Below are positions 7,484-14,299 of a stretch of DNA of 64,000 nt, one piece after another; positions within the stretch are counted from its first letter, which is position 1; every line of letters starts with the position of its first letter. The notes beneath the pieces were generated by a model. It was not told the origin of the DNA. It was given only the letters and a program-made list of their open reading frames with translations, and made no database searches. The position numbers and the translations under genes were made by a program. This DNA comes from Clavibacter michiganensis subsp. insidiosus (GTDB lineage Bacteria > Actinomycetota > Actinomycetes > Actinomycetales > Microbacteriaceae), in the NCBI RefSeq assembly GCF_002240565.1, contig NZ_MZMO01000002.1, forward strand, positions 1-64,000. Reading direction: 5' to 3'.

Positions 7484-7834
7484 CTAGCTCGTAGCGGCGC
7501 GGTACTCCTCGAGCAGGTCCGCGGAGATGCGGCCGCGCTCGGAGACCTTGTGGCCGTGCTCGCGCAGCCACTCCCGCGCGGCGCTGAGGTCCTGCTTCGG
7601 GGCCGAACCGGCAGAGCGGCGCGGTGCGCCCTTCCCGGTCGTCGCACGTCCGACGCGGCGGCCCTTGTCGACGTACTCCTCGAGCGAGGTGCGCAGCTTC
7701 GCCGCGTTGTCGTCGGTGAGGTCGATCTCGTAGTTGACGCCGTCGAGCGCGAACGGAACGGTCTCGCCCTGGCCCTCTTCGATCTGCGTGCCGTCGATGT
7801 CGTCAACGAGCGTGGTCACTACTTTGCGGGCCAT
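7484..7834 (-). CDS. lsr2: Lsr2 nucleoid-associated protein, copy A
   Basis: The 116-aa product has the usual length. The N-terminal dimerisation domain (VTTLVDDIDG, VPFALDGVNYEIDL, KLRTSLEEYV) is followed by a basic linker and the C-terminal AT-hook-like domain (REWLREHGHKVSERGRI). Lsr2 is the actinobacterial H-NS functional analogue: it coats AT-rich DNA and silences foreign genes. A plasmid copy can hide the plasmid from the host or dampen its own cargo. The start has GGGGAGG eight bases upstream. Two more copies lie at 11028-11432 and 51708-52055. Confidence 0.95.
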   Translation of the reverse strand: MARKVVTTLVDDIDGTQIEEGQGETVPFALDGVNYEIDLTDDNAAKLRTSLEEYVDKGRRVGRATTGKGAPRRSAGSAPKQDLSAAREWLREHGHKVSERGRISADLLEEYRAATS

Positions 7835-7987
7835 CTAATTTCCTCCCCAAGCGGATTCAGCGCCTGTTGACGCGAGTGATTCCACCATATCTCCGCGCGT
7901 CGTCATTCGCGATACCGACGCACGTGCGGTACTCGAATCGCGCACCCCCAGCAGTTGGTTCCTCTCTTCGAGGCCCAGGGAGTGTGG

Positions 7988-8392
7988 CTAGTTCGCTGGG
8001 AACAGAGTGGCGAGCACTCCCGCCGTACCCGACAGGACCAGCCCGATACTCGCGATCACGAGGTCTCGGCCAGCCCCCGCACCCAGCACCCGCATGACGC
8101 TCTCCGTCTCGTACCCGGGCTGGAACGACTCTCCGTAACCAGCCCGCCGAGGTAGCCCATTGGCTAGGTGGTGTGCTTGGAACTCAGCAATGATCTCTCG
8201 CTTACGACCAGGCTCGCGTGCTTTGGCGGTTTCTTCCTCCTCGTTAAGTTCTAGGGCTCGGGCAAGTTTCTCGCGAGCGTCGAGGTACCGCACTTTGGCC
8301 CCACGGGAGATGGCGATGAGACCGCCAAGGGTCAGCAGCATGCCCACGAGCTCCATCGCTGCGTACAGCAGCTGCAAGCCGGTCCATGGCAT
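7988..8392 (-). CDS. Small membrane protein coupled to the resolvase
   Basis: The 134-aa product has an N-terminal membrane segment (about residues 5-28), a charged helical middle with Glu/Lys-rich coiled-coil character (REKLARALELNEEEE), and a second hydrophobic segment at the C-terminus (about 110-130). Its ATG shares one base with the resolvase stop (TGATG), so the two are translationally coupled. No family was recognised. A part in plasmid stability or an unrelated passenger role is equally possible. Confidence 0.75.
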   Translation of the reverse strand: MPWTGLQLLYAAMELVGMLLTLGGLIAISRGAKVRYLDAREKLARALELNEEEETAKAREPGRKREIIAEFQAHHLANGLPRRAGYGESFQPGYETESVMRVLGAGAGRDLVIASIGLVLSGTAGVLATLFPAN

Positions 8393-9015
8393 CAGGGGGT
8401 CACTTCTTCCGCGCGGGGAAGCGCTAGCGCGGATGCGTCTTCGACGGGGTGTCGGTCCACTGCGCGGTAGACGGTGGCGCGGCCGATCGAGAACAGGTCG
8501 CACAGCTCACTGATCGAGTGATCGCCGGCCCGGTACAGCGCGACGAGGTGCCGTTCGGCGGCGGGGGAGAGCTTGGGCTTGCCGCCCTTGAGCTTGCCCT
8601 TCTTGGCTGCGACCTTCATGCCCTCCTTGGTGCGGGCGCTGATCATGTCGGACTCGAACTCGGCGAACATCGCGAGGCTGTTGAACAAGAAGTTGCGGAG
8701 GGGATCTGTCGGATCGTGGATCGAGCCACCGATGCTCATGACGGCGCCCTTCGCTGTGAGCTCGGCGCCGATGTTCCGCAAGTCGACCATCGACCGGCCG
8801 AGCCGGTCGAGCTTTGTGACCACGAACGTGTCGCCCTCCCAGCACGCGGCGAGGGCTTCCCGTAGTGCCGGGCGGTCACGGTTGCGGCCCGTCAGACCGT
8901 GATCGACGTAGATGCGATCTTCGTCGACGCCGAGGGCCATGAGGCCGTCCCGCTGCGCGGTGACGTCTTGCGCGTCCGTGGAGACGCGGGCGTATCCGAT
9001 GAGTTGTCCAGCCAT
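8392..9015 (-). CDS. Serine resolvase/invertase
   Basis: The 207-aa product is a small serine recombinase of resolvase/DNA-invertase type. It has the catalytic N-terminus IGYARVSTDAQD with the nucleophilic Ser, the conserved TKLDRLGRS, the long E helix (FEFESDMI region) and a C-terminal Hin-like helix-turn-helix (HSISELCDLFSIGRATVYRAV). It would resolve plasmid dimers or invert DNA at nearby sites. Three TGAGACGC-type motifs upstream form a probable res site. Because no transposase or transposon ends are seen, a plasmid-maintenance role is favoured. Confidence 0.93.
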   Translation of the reverse strand: MAGQLIGYARVSTDAQDVTAQRDGLMALGVDEDRIYVDHGLTGRNRDRPALREALAACWEGDTFVVTKLDRLGRSMVDLRNIGAELTAKGAVMSIGGSIHDPTDPLRNFLFNSLAMFAEFESDMISARTKEGMKVAAKKGKLKGGKPKLSPAAERHLVALYRAGDHSISELCDLFSIGRATVYRAVDRHPVEDASALALPRAEEVTP

Positions 9016-9020
9016 AGGTC

Positions 9021-9142
9021 AAGTGTCTCAGGTGGGGCCCCCTCACCGGAACAGTCGCCGGACCACCTATCTGAGACGCATGATTCCGCGACCGACACTC
9101 GACACCGAAGTGGTCCGGGTAGGGATCCCTCGATGAGACGCA
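9021..9142. promoter_or_regulatory. Probable res site of the serine resolvase
   Basis: Directly upstream of the resolvase are AGTGTCTCAGGTGG (9022) and its partner CCACCTATCTGAGACGCA (9063-9080), which form an inverted pair, plus a third TGAGACGCA at 9134-9142. Inverted half sites at more than one place upstream of the gene are typical for resolvase res sites, which also serve as promoter-operators. TGAGACGC also occurs at the left edge of the 0.9-kb duplication (6446 and 62124). Confidence 0.6.
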
Positions 9143-9190
9143 ATCCTCGTGCTCGGGCGCATCGCGCTCGGCGTCATCGCCCTATAGTTG

Positions 9191-9230
9191 TGTGGCACAG
9201 AAGTGGCACAGAGGGGTGTTCTGTGGCACA
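9191..9230. promoter_or_regulatory. Toxin-antitoxin operator: three TGGCACA repeats
   Basis: TGTGGCACAG (9191), GTGGCACAG (9203) and TGTGGCACA (9222) lie directly before the toxin start. Direct repeats overlapping the promoter are typical autoregulation sites for RHH antitoxins. The toxin ATG follows the last repeat by nine bases with no ribosome-binding site, so the message may be leaderless. Confidence 0.6.
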
Positions 9231-9238
9231 ATAGACAC

Positions 9239-9511
9239 ATGGGCATCGACTTCACGCGCAGCGCAGGCAAGCACCACATCCCTGAGCCCGACGCGCTGCA
9301 TGCGATCAAGAACGCAGTGTGGAGCTCCACACAGGTGAAGGTGAATGAGGGCGACCCGCGTAGCCAGCGGCGGGTCTTCGTTGGCCCGCCGCATCCGCAG
9401 ACGGATCGACTCGTTGAAGTGCTCGTGGAGCTCAAGCCCGGCGGATTCGTGGTCTACCACGTGATGGAGCTCGGCTCGTACTACCGAAAGCTGATGGAGG
9501 AGGAGAAGTGA
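9239..9511 (+). CDS. Probable toxin of a type II toxin-antitoxin pair
   Basis: The 90-aa product starts with IDFTRSAGKHHI and carries VKVNEGDP, then RRVFVGPPHPQTDRLVEVLVE, ending with a basic helix. Size, the layout of beta strands after a short helix, and its position before an RHH protein suggest a BrnT/RelE-like RNase toxin, though I cannot place it firmly in a named family. The stop overlaps the next start (GTGA). Toxin-first order is unusual but is seen in BrnTA and HigBA. Confidence 0.6.
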   Translation: MGIDFTRSAGKHHIPEPDALHAIKNAVWSSTQVKVNEGDPRSQRRVFVGPPHPQTDRLVEVLVELKPGGFVVYHVMELGSYYRKLMEEEK

Positions 9512-9882
9512 CACTCTCGAAGAAGGACCAGGACCGCTACGACCGCATGGCGGCAATCGAGGAGACGTCGACGGGTGCGACGCTGCCCGGCGACAGCGCG
9601 CATGGCGCCGACGCGGCCGAGATCGGGGCGCAGCTGCTCCTCGACGCGCTCGGCAGCGAAGCAGCCGTCGCAAAGGCAATCGGCCGGCCGAAGCTGGGTG
9701 GCGCGGCGCCGGATGGCGAGCACACGCCAACCATCCGTGTTCGCGTCCCCAAGGACCGCAAGGACCGCCTGGAGCAGCTGCGTATCGCGCATCACCGCAA
9801 GTACGCATCAGATGTGATCAGGGATGCGATCGACGAGTACCTCGACCGACACAAGGACGACCTGCACCGCGTCGCGGGCTGA
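9508..9882 (+). CDS. RHH (CopG/Arc-type) antitoxin
   Basis: The 124-aa product starts with GTG after GGAGGAG. The last 45 residues are a ribbon-helix-helix DNA-binding domain (TIRVRVPKDRKDRLEQLR, then SDVIRDAIDEYLD). The N-terminal 75 residues, which here carry the likely toxin-binding part, are acidic and Ala rich. Having the DNA-binding domain at the C-terminus is the reverse of most CopG antitoxins but is known in BrnA-like proteins. It should repress its own operon through the TGGCACA repeats. Confidence 0.75.
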   Translation: MTLSKKDQDRYDRMAAIEETSTGATLPGDSAHGADAAEIGAQLLLDALGSEAAVAKAIGRPKLGGAAPDGEHTPTIRVRVPKDRKDRLEQLRIAHHRKYASDVIRDAIDEYLDRHKDDLHRVAG

Positions 9883-10208
9883 GAAACGCGGCCGGGCGGC
9901 CGCCCGCGCAACATCGGCCGCGTCCAATGTCGAGTCGTGATCGAGGAGGTCGAGTCGCGCATCGAGGCGCCGCGGCTTCGTTCCGCTGCGCTCCACGAAC
10001 CCGCGCCCATGAACTGTGTGGGGTGCGCTCAGGAGGCGGCGGGTGCTGTGGCATCGTGACCGCGAGCCCTCGCCTGGTCATGGCTACCGTGCTGACCCTG
10101 GCGAGCCGCGAAGGATGTGACGGGTTGCGGCCAGTGGTTCTCGTTCGGGTCCGACGTGACGACTTCACCGCGGGCGATCTGGCATCGAAGAGAGTGAGGG
10201 CAGCAGGC
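9883..10208. other. Intergenic region, nothing recognised
   Basis: A GC-rich inverted repeat (CGGCCGGGCGGCCG at about 9890) may terminate the toxin-antitoxin transcript. No gene is supported. Upstream in-frame extensions of the next gene were not accepted because their composition looks non-coding. Confidence 0.4.
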
Positions 10209-10790
10209 GTGCGAGCGTGGTTTGAGCAGGCGAAGGCGACGACCAACGGACGCCGTGGGCTCGTGGTGTTTCTGAGCTACCTGTTCGTGCTGCCTGTGAC
10301 GCTCCTTGTGGCAGAGGTCGCGCTGCTCATCGGTGCGACAACGCTCGCGGGTGTCAGCGCTGTCATCACCTTCGGGCTAGGTCTCATCACTGTCCCCATT
10401 GCCGCGGTCGCGCAGGGCTATCACCGCGCACCAGACGCGCTGTCGCCAACCACGGCGGTGGTCTGGCATCTCACGTCGCAGCTCTGGGACGTCGGGGACA
10501 GGGTTGTCCTCGAGCAGCGCCGGTGCCGTTTGCGGTCCTGCATGCAGCGGTCGGATCGGCCGTTCGCCCTTCCGCGTCGCGCGGTGTTTGTCTTCACGGC
10601 AGATCCTGCGGATGCGCACGTGCGAGGGAACGTGACCCGGAGCCGGGCCCGCTACCTCTACCGACTCGACATCAGCGACACGTACGGGCAGGTCTTTCAG
10701 CGCGGCATCGCGGTCGCTATCGCGGGCAATGTCCACGCCACCGTCTCGGCCCGCCGAACCCTCACCGCGACCGACGTACCGACGCCCTAA
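10209..10790 (+). CDS. Membrane protein of unknown function
   Basis: The GTG start was chosen because a GAGG lies about 12 bases upstream and the hydrophobic protein follows at once. The 193-aa product has two adjacent membrane segments at about residues 18-40 and 45-70, then a soluble domain of about 120 residues. No family was recognised, and the distal part (for example RYLYRLDISDTYGQ) is the more protein-like. Start and full extent are uncertain. Confidence 0.5.
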   Translation: MRAWFEQAKATTNGRRGLVVFLSYLFVLPVTLLVAEVALLIGATTLAGVSAVITFGLGLITVPIAAVAQGYHRAPDALSPTTAVVWHLTSQLWDVGDRVVLEQRRCRLRSCMQRSDRPFALPRRAVFVFTADPADAHVRGNVTRSRARYLYRLDISDTYGQVFQRGIAVAIAGNVHATVSARRTLTATDVPTP

Positions 10791-10818
10791 CGGGCAAGCC
10801 GCGCAGTGCGGCCGGTCC

Positions 10819-10959
10819 TCACCACGTCGGCGGAGTGCGGTATCTCCGTGGATCGTCGATCGGCCGAGTCGCGTCCTCCACGGGAGCAACGACCGTGCCG
10901 GGGAGCCGGGAGGCGAGCTTCACGAACAGCTGCCCGGACTGCTCGTTGGGCGACTCCAT
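10819..10959 (-). CDS. 46-aa remnant or small protein
   Basis: The ATG opens a frame with protein-like N-terminal content (SGQLFVKLASRLPG), but it is short and ends close to the rearranged lsr2 B / parB block. It may be the 5' part of a gene truncated by that rearrangement. No homologue is recognised. Confidence 0.3.
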   Translation of the reverse strand: MESPNEQSGQLFVKLASRLPGTVVAPVEDATRPIDDPRRYRTPPTW

Positions 10960-10976
10960 CGTCCACGCCGGCAACG

Positions 10977-11013
10977 ACGAGAGGGCCGACCCGTGCCGGG
11001 TCGGCCCTCTCGT
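10977..11013. terminator. lsr2 copy B terminator
   Basis: This is the same 16-base-arm hairpin as that after lsr2 A, 14 bp past the lsr2 B stop. Confidence 0.85.
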
Positions 11014-11027
11014 GCGTGCAGCTTGCT

Positions 11028-11432
11028 CTAGCTGTTCGCGCGGTACTCCTCGAGCAGGTCCGCGGAGATGCGGCCGCGCTCGGAGACCTTGTGGCCGTGC
11101 TCGCGCAGCCACTCGCGCGCGGCGCTGAGATCCTGCTTCGGAGCCGAACCGGCGGAGCGGCGCGGTGCGCCCTTGCCGGCAGTCGCGCGGCCGACGCGGC
11201 CGACGCGGCGGCCCTTGTCGACGTAGTCCTCGAGCGCAGTGCGCAGCTTGGCCGCGTTGTCGTCGCTGAGGTCGATCTCGTAGTTCACGCCGTCGAGCGC
11301 GAACGGGACGGTCTCACCCTGGCCCTCTTCGATCTGCGTGCCGTCGATGTCGTCAACGAGCGTGGTAACTACTTTGCGGGGCGGCCGCGCCGTCCAGGAG
11401 GGCAGCCCGCTCGCGCACGAGTTCTTCGGCAT
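11028..11432 (-). CDS. lsr2: Lsr2, copy B, with foreign 5' end
   Basis: From KVVTTLVDD onward this is a complete Lsr2, almost identical to copy A (it has one extra VGR in the linker). Homology to copy A stops exactly after the bases GCGGG at 11380. The native ATG-GCC and its ribosome-binding site are gone, replaced by the antisense of a parB gene. The open frame continues upstream to an ATG at 11432, adding about 20 unrelated residues without a ribosome-binding site. It may be expressed as a chimera, use a weak start, or be silent. Confidence 0.75.
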   Translation of the reverse strand: MPKNSCASGLPSWTARPPRKVVTTLVDDIDGTQIEEGQGETVPFALDGVNYEIDLSDDNAAKLRTALEDYVDKGRRVGRVGRATAGKGAPRRSAGSAPKQDLSAAREWLREHGHKVSERGRISADLLEEYRANS

Positions 11433-11844
11433 CCAGCAGGAGTACGGCTACCACGGCGACGCCCTCGGCAAGCTCGCCGCGGCGACGCTCACGAAGGCGC
11501 AGCACGTGGCCCTCGCCGTCGTCCTCGGCGGCATCGAGGCGTCGCTCAGTCGCGACTCGTGGCGGAGCGCCCGCCCCGAGGTCGCCGAGTACCTCCGCCA
11601 GCTCGCGGCGTGGGGGTACACGCTGAGCGAGGTCGAGCAGCTCATCGTCGACACCGATGAGAAGCGCCGCGCCGCGCGCGACGCGGACGACGCTGCCGAC
11701 GATGCCGAGGTGGACACTGAGGCCGCGGAAACGGACACGGACGCTGCCGAAGTGGACACGGTCACCGACGACGACGGCCCCGAGCCCGTCAACGTGGATC
11801 CCGCCGAGGAGGATCCGGAGCCCGACCCGGCCGAGGCCGCGTAG
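11381..11844 (+). pseudogene. 3' fragment of a plasmid ParB-family gene
   Basis: The frame reads into a domain with LTKAQHVALAVVLGGIEASL, then SWRSARPEVAEYL and WGYTLSEVEQL, followed by a long acidic Asp/Glu tail. This is the C-terminal layout of actinobacterial plasmid ParB/partitioning proteins. The nuclease-like and helix-turn-helix domains that should precede it are missing, cut at the junction with lsr2 B at 11380/11381. It is followed by a good terminator. The extant parA at 44510 has a different small partner, so this is probably a relic. Confidence 0.75.
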
Positions 11845-11851
11845 CCGCAGC

Positions 11852-11877
11852 GGGGCGCTCCCACTCGGGAGCGCCCC
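11852..11877 (+). terminator. Terminator after the parB fragment
   Basis: Eleven-base perfect arms GGGGCGCTCCC and GGGAGCGCCCC with a 4-base loop lie seven bases past the stop. Confidence 0.75.
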
Positions 11878-12016
11878 GCCCCGCCGGGCACCACGAGCAC
11901 CACGGCCGCCGCGGGCGGCCGGCGAGGGGCGATCCCCTCGCGCTCCCCCGTCGACGGCGCACCGCGCCTCAGAAGGCCCGCGCGGTCACCCCGCGGACGC
12001 GGCGCGGCCGGGCGGC

Positions 12017-12337
12017 TCACTCCCGCTCCCCCAGGACTGCGGCGATGCCATCCATGAGCGTGCGCGTCCCCCACCCGAGCAGGCCGACGTCGAACATCCG
12101 CGCGGTGAAGAACAGCCGTTGGTCCTCGGAGTCGCGGGCGATGTACGCCACGACGTCGTCGCCATGCACCACCTCGAGCTCCGCGTGCCGGTCGTACCGC
12201 TCGAACTGCTCGAGCCGGGACACCCGCCCCGACGCCTGCACCACGAGCGCGAGGCCGCGGTACGCCACGTGCACCGGCTCCTCGCGGATCCGCTGCACCT
12301 GATCGTCCGTCATCAGGTAGTCCACGCCGATGACCAT
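12017..12337 (-). CDS. Hypothetical protein
   Basis: The product is about 106 aa, beginning near MVIGVDYLMTDDQV (an ATG four codons upstream is an alternative). It has alternating beta-type stretches (ALVVQASGRVSRL, AELEVVHGDDVVAYIARD) and a C-terminal helix (TRTLMDGIAAVLG). No family was recognised. It lies between the parB relic and the 300-bp leader, transcribed away from the leader. Confidence 0.55.
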   Translation of the reverse strand: MVIGVDYLMTDDQVQRIREEPVHVAYRGLALVVQASGRVSRLEQFERYDRHAELEVVHGDDVVAYIARDSEDQRLFFTARMFDVGLLGWGTRTLMDGIAAVLGERE

Positions 12338-12419
12338 ACGGCCGCCCATACCGCCGGCAGCCCCCGGCGTCGACGCTGGGCACTCCCCCCGTCGACGCCG
12401 CCCTGTGGAGGAGCCATGG

Positions 12420-12720
12420 TGCGCCGCGCGCCGCCGCGCGCGGCTCGGCCGCGCTGGTCGCTGCGCTCCATCGGAGCCGCTGCGCGGCACAGCCACGGAC
12501 CCTGCGGGCCCGTTCTTATGCCGTGAAGCCTTCGGCAGTATGCGGTCGGCCGGCCGGAGCGCAAGCGGCTGCGCCGCCGGCTCCTCCGAGACTTTCGGGA
12601 CGCGGTCGCAAGCTCCCTTATTTCGCCCCGAAACTCTCTCCCCCACCGCCCTACCGGGTTGCACTCCACCCGACCTCCCTAGAAGGCGACAAGCGCCTTC
12701 ACGGCAAAAGAACGAGGAGG
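12420..12720 (+). promoter_or_regulatory. 300-bp hairpin-rich leader repeat, copy 1 (before ardC)
   Basis: This is about 95% identical to 43272-43572, although the flanking genes are unrelated. It holds several small stems (GAAGGCG...CGCCTTC; TTTCG..CGAAA; GCCG...CGGC) and ends in a purine-rich AACGAGGAGGAG just before the ArdC start. A conserved, non-coding, foldable sequence placed before antirestriction genes resembles the single-strand promoters (Frpo/ssi) of leading regions. That is inference; an attenuator or a conventional promoter module is the alternative. Confidence 0.6.
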
Positions 12721-12734
12721 AGAGGAAGAACGAT

Positions 12735-13637
12735 ATGACTACCAGCACCGCCGCACCCCGTAAGACCACGGCCCCGCGGAAGAGCCCCGAGGAACGCAAG
12801 GCCCAGGCCGAGGCGCTGCACGCGAGTATCGCGGCCCAGATCGACGCGCTGCGCGACACTAACGAATGGCGCCGCTACCTCGACCGTGTGCGCGACTTCC
12901 ACCAGTACAGCATCGGGAATCTGCTCCTCATCATGCAGCAGTGCCCCCACGCCCGCGCCGTCGCGGGATTCCGGCAGTGGCAGGCCCGCGGCCGCCAAGT
13001 GCGCAAGGGCGAAAAGGCCATCCGCATATTCGGGTACAGCCAGAAGAAGATCACCGAGGAAGACGCGCAGGGCGAGGAGACCGAACGCCGCATCCCCCGG
13101 TTCCCTATCCTCTCGGTCTTCGACGTGAGTCAGACGGATCCTGTCGACGGCGTGGAGGACGCCGAGCTCGTGCACGACCTCACCGGCACCACCGATCACG
13201 GCGTGATCGACGCCCTGACGGCGTTCCTCGCCGCCGAGGGCTGGACGGTCGCCCGCAAGCACCTCGACGGCGAGAGGAAGGGCTACGCCCGCCCCAGCGA
13301 CCGATCCGTCGTCGTCGAGGTCGACGTCGCCCCCGAGCAAGCCGCCAAGACCCTCATCCACGAGACCGCCCATGTCGTCCTCGGCCACACCGACGACCTG
13401 GCCGGGTACTGGGAGCACCGCGGGACCCACGAGACCGAGGCCGAGTCCGTCGCCTACGTCGTGGCCGGGATGCTCGGCTTCGACACCAGCGCCTACAGCA
13501 TCGGCTACATCGCCGAATGGGCCGACTGCGACCCCGAACTCGTCAAGAACACCGCTACCCGCGTCCTCGCCGCCGCACACCACATCGCCGCCGTCCTCGA
13601 CCCGGACGACCCCCACGACACCCCCGCCGCCGCGTGA
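12735..13637 (+). CDS. ardC: ArdC-like antirestriction protein
   Basis: The 300-aa product has an N-terminal ArdC single-strand-DNA-binding domain (about residues 20-130, with QYSIGNLLLIM and GFRQWQARGRQVRKGEK) and a C-terminal zinc metallopeptidase domain with HETAHVVLGH near residue 210 and a downstream Glu (TEAESVAY). ArdC proteins enter with or are made early after conjugation and protect incoming DNA from restriction. The start has an extended purine tract GAGGAGGAGAGGAAG. It is the first gene of the + strand run to 18.8 kb. Confidence 0.93.
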   Translation: MTTSTAAPRKTTAPRKSPEERKAQAEALHASIAAQIDALRDTNEWRRYLDRVRDFHQYSIGNLLLIMQQCPHARAVAGFRQWQARGRQVRKGEKAIRIFGYSQKKITEEDAQGEETERRIPRFPILSVFDVSQTDPVDGVEDAELVHDLTGTTDHGVIDALTAFLAAEGWTVARKHLDGERKGYARPSDRSVVVEVDVAPEQAAKTLIHETAHVVLGHTDDLAGYWEHRGTHETEAESVAYVVAGMLGFDTSAYSIGYIAEWADCDPELVKNTATRVLAAAHHIAAVLDPDDPHDTPAAA

Positions 13638-14153
13638 CCGGGGCCACCGGCCGGTCCGGTTGGGCCGGCCGGGAGGGCCGCGGTTCCGGCTACGTCGCGC
13701 GGACCCATGCTTGCCGCCCGGCGCACGCCGGCGAGAGGGCGGGTAGCCGCTCCGCGGCGGGCAGCGACGACCTGGTGAGAAGTGCGCAGCAGGCTCCTCG
13801 AAAGCGGCCGTCCGTTGTCGAAAGCACCGGACTAGAGCGCTGATGGATATCCAGCCCTCCCGCAGTCATTCACCCCCCAATGTCACCGACCACAGTCCCC
13901 ACGTCGGTCCCAGATTCATGCGCGGCATGCCCGCACAACAGTCCCCTGTACCACGCAACGCACTATCTAATACGCCGCGGGAATGAACCACGAAGCTCGC
14001 TCGCGGAGAGCCCGATATGCATTTCAAGCACGTGGGAAATACACCAGATTCCCAAAAAACAATGCCCCAAAGTATTGCCTTCGATGCCCCCGATGCCGTA
14101 TTGTTCTATATATGGAAAGCAACCGCAGCGGCAACGACGAGAACGGAGCTCCG
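13638..14153. other. Gene-free, locally AT-rich stretch
   Basis: No gene is supported. The first 200 bases are GC-rich. Bases 13860-14120 are notably richer in A+T than their surroundings, with tracts such as CCCAAAAAAC and TCTATATATGG, suggesting a promoter region, imported DNA or an Lsr2 target upstream of the small Cys peptide and the SSB-like gene. Confidence 0.5.
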
Positions 14154-14273
14154 ATGAACACCACCAGCGCCAACGACCAGAACCTCGCACAGGCCGTCGG
14201 CACCTCGACCGTCGACGAATATGTCGTTCCGGTCGACCCGATGGACCTTCTCCAGTGCGATAGCTGCCAGTAA
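14154..14273 (+). CDS. 39-aa peptide with C-terminal Cys-X-X-Cys
   Basis: GGAG lies six bases before the ATG. The peptide has a polar N-terminal 20 residues, then VDEYVVPVDPMDLL and ends CDSCQ. It lies 26 bp before the SSB-like gene and is probably co-transcribed with it. The shape (leader-like part plus short Cys-bearing end) recalls ribosomally made peptide precursors, but no modifying enzyme is nearby. A small zinc- or partner-binding peptide is as likely. Confidence 0.5.
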   Translation: MNTTSANDQNLAQAVGTSTVDEYVVPVDPMDLLQCDSCQ

Positions 14274-14299
14274 GAATCTCTTCTCAAGGAGACGTTGTG

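Noticed and set aside
12699..13616. 305-codon - strand frame opposite ardC
   Set aside because: It is a shadow of the well-supported ArdC-like gene with its HETAH motif.
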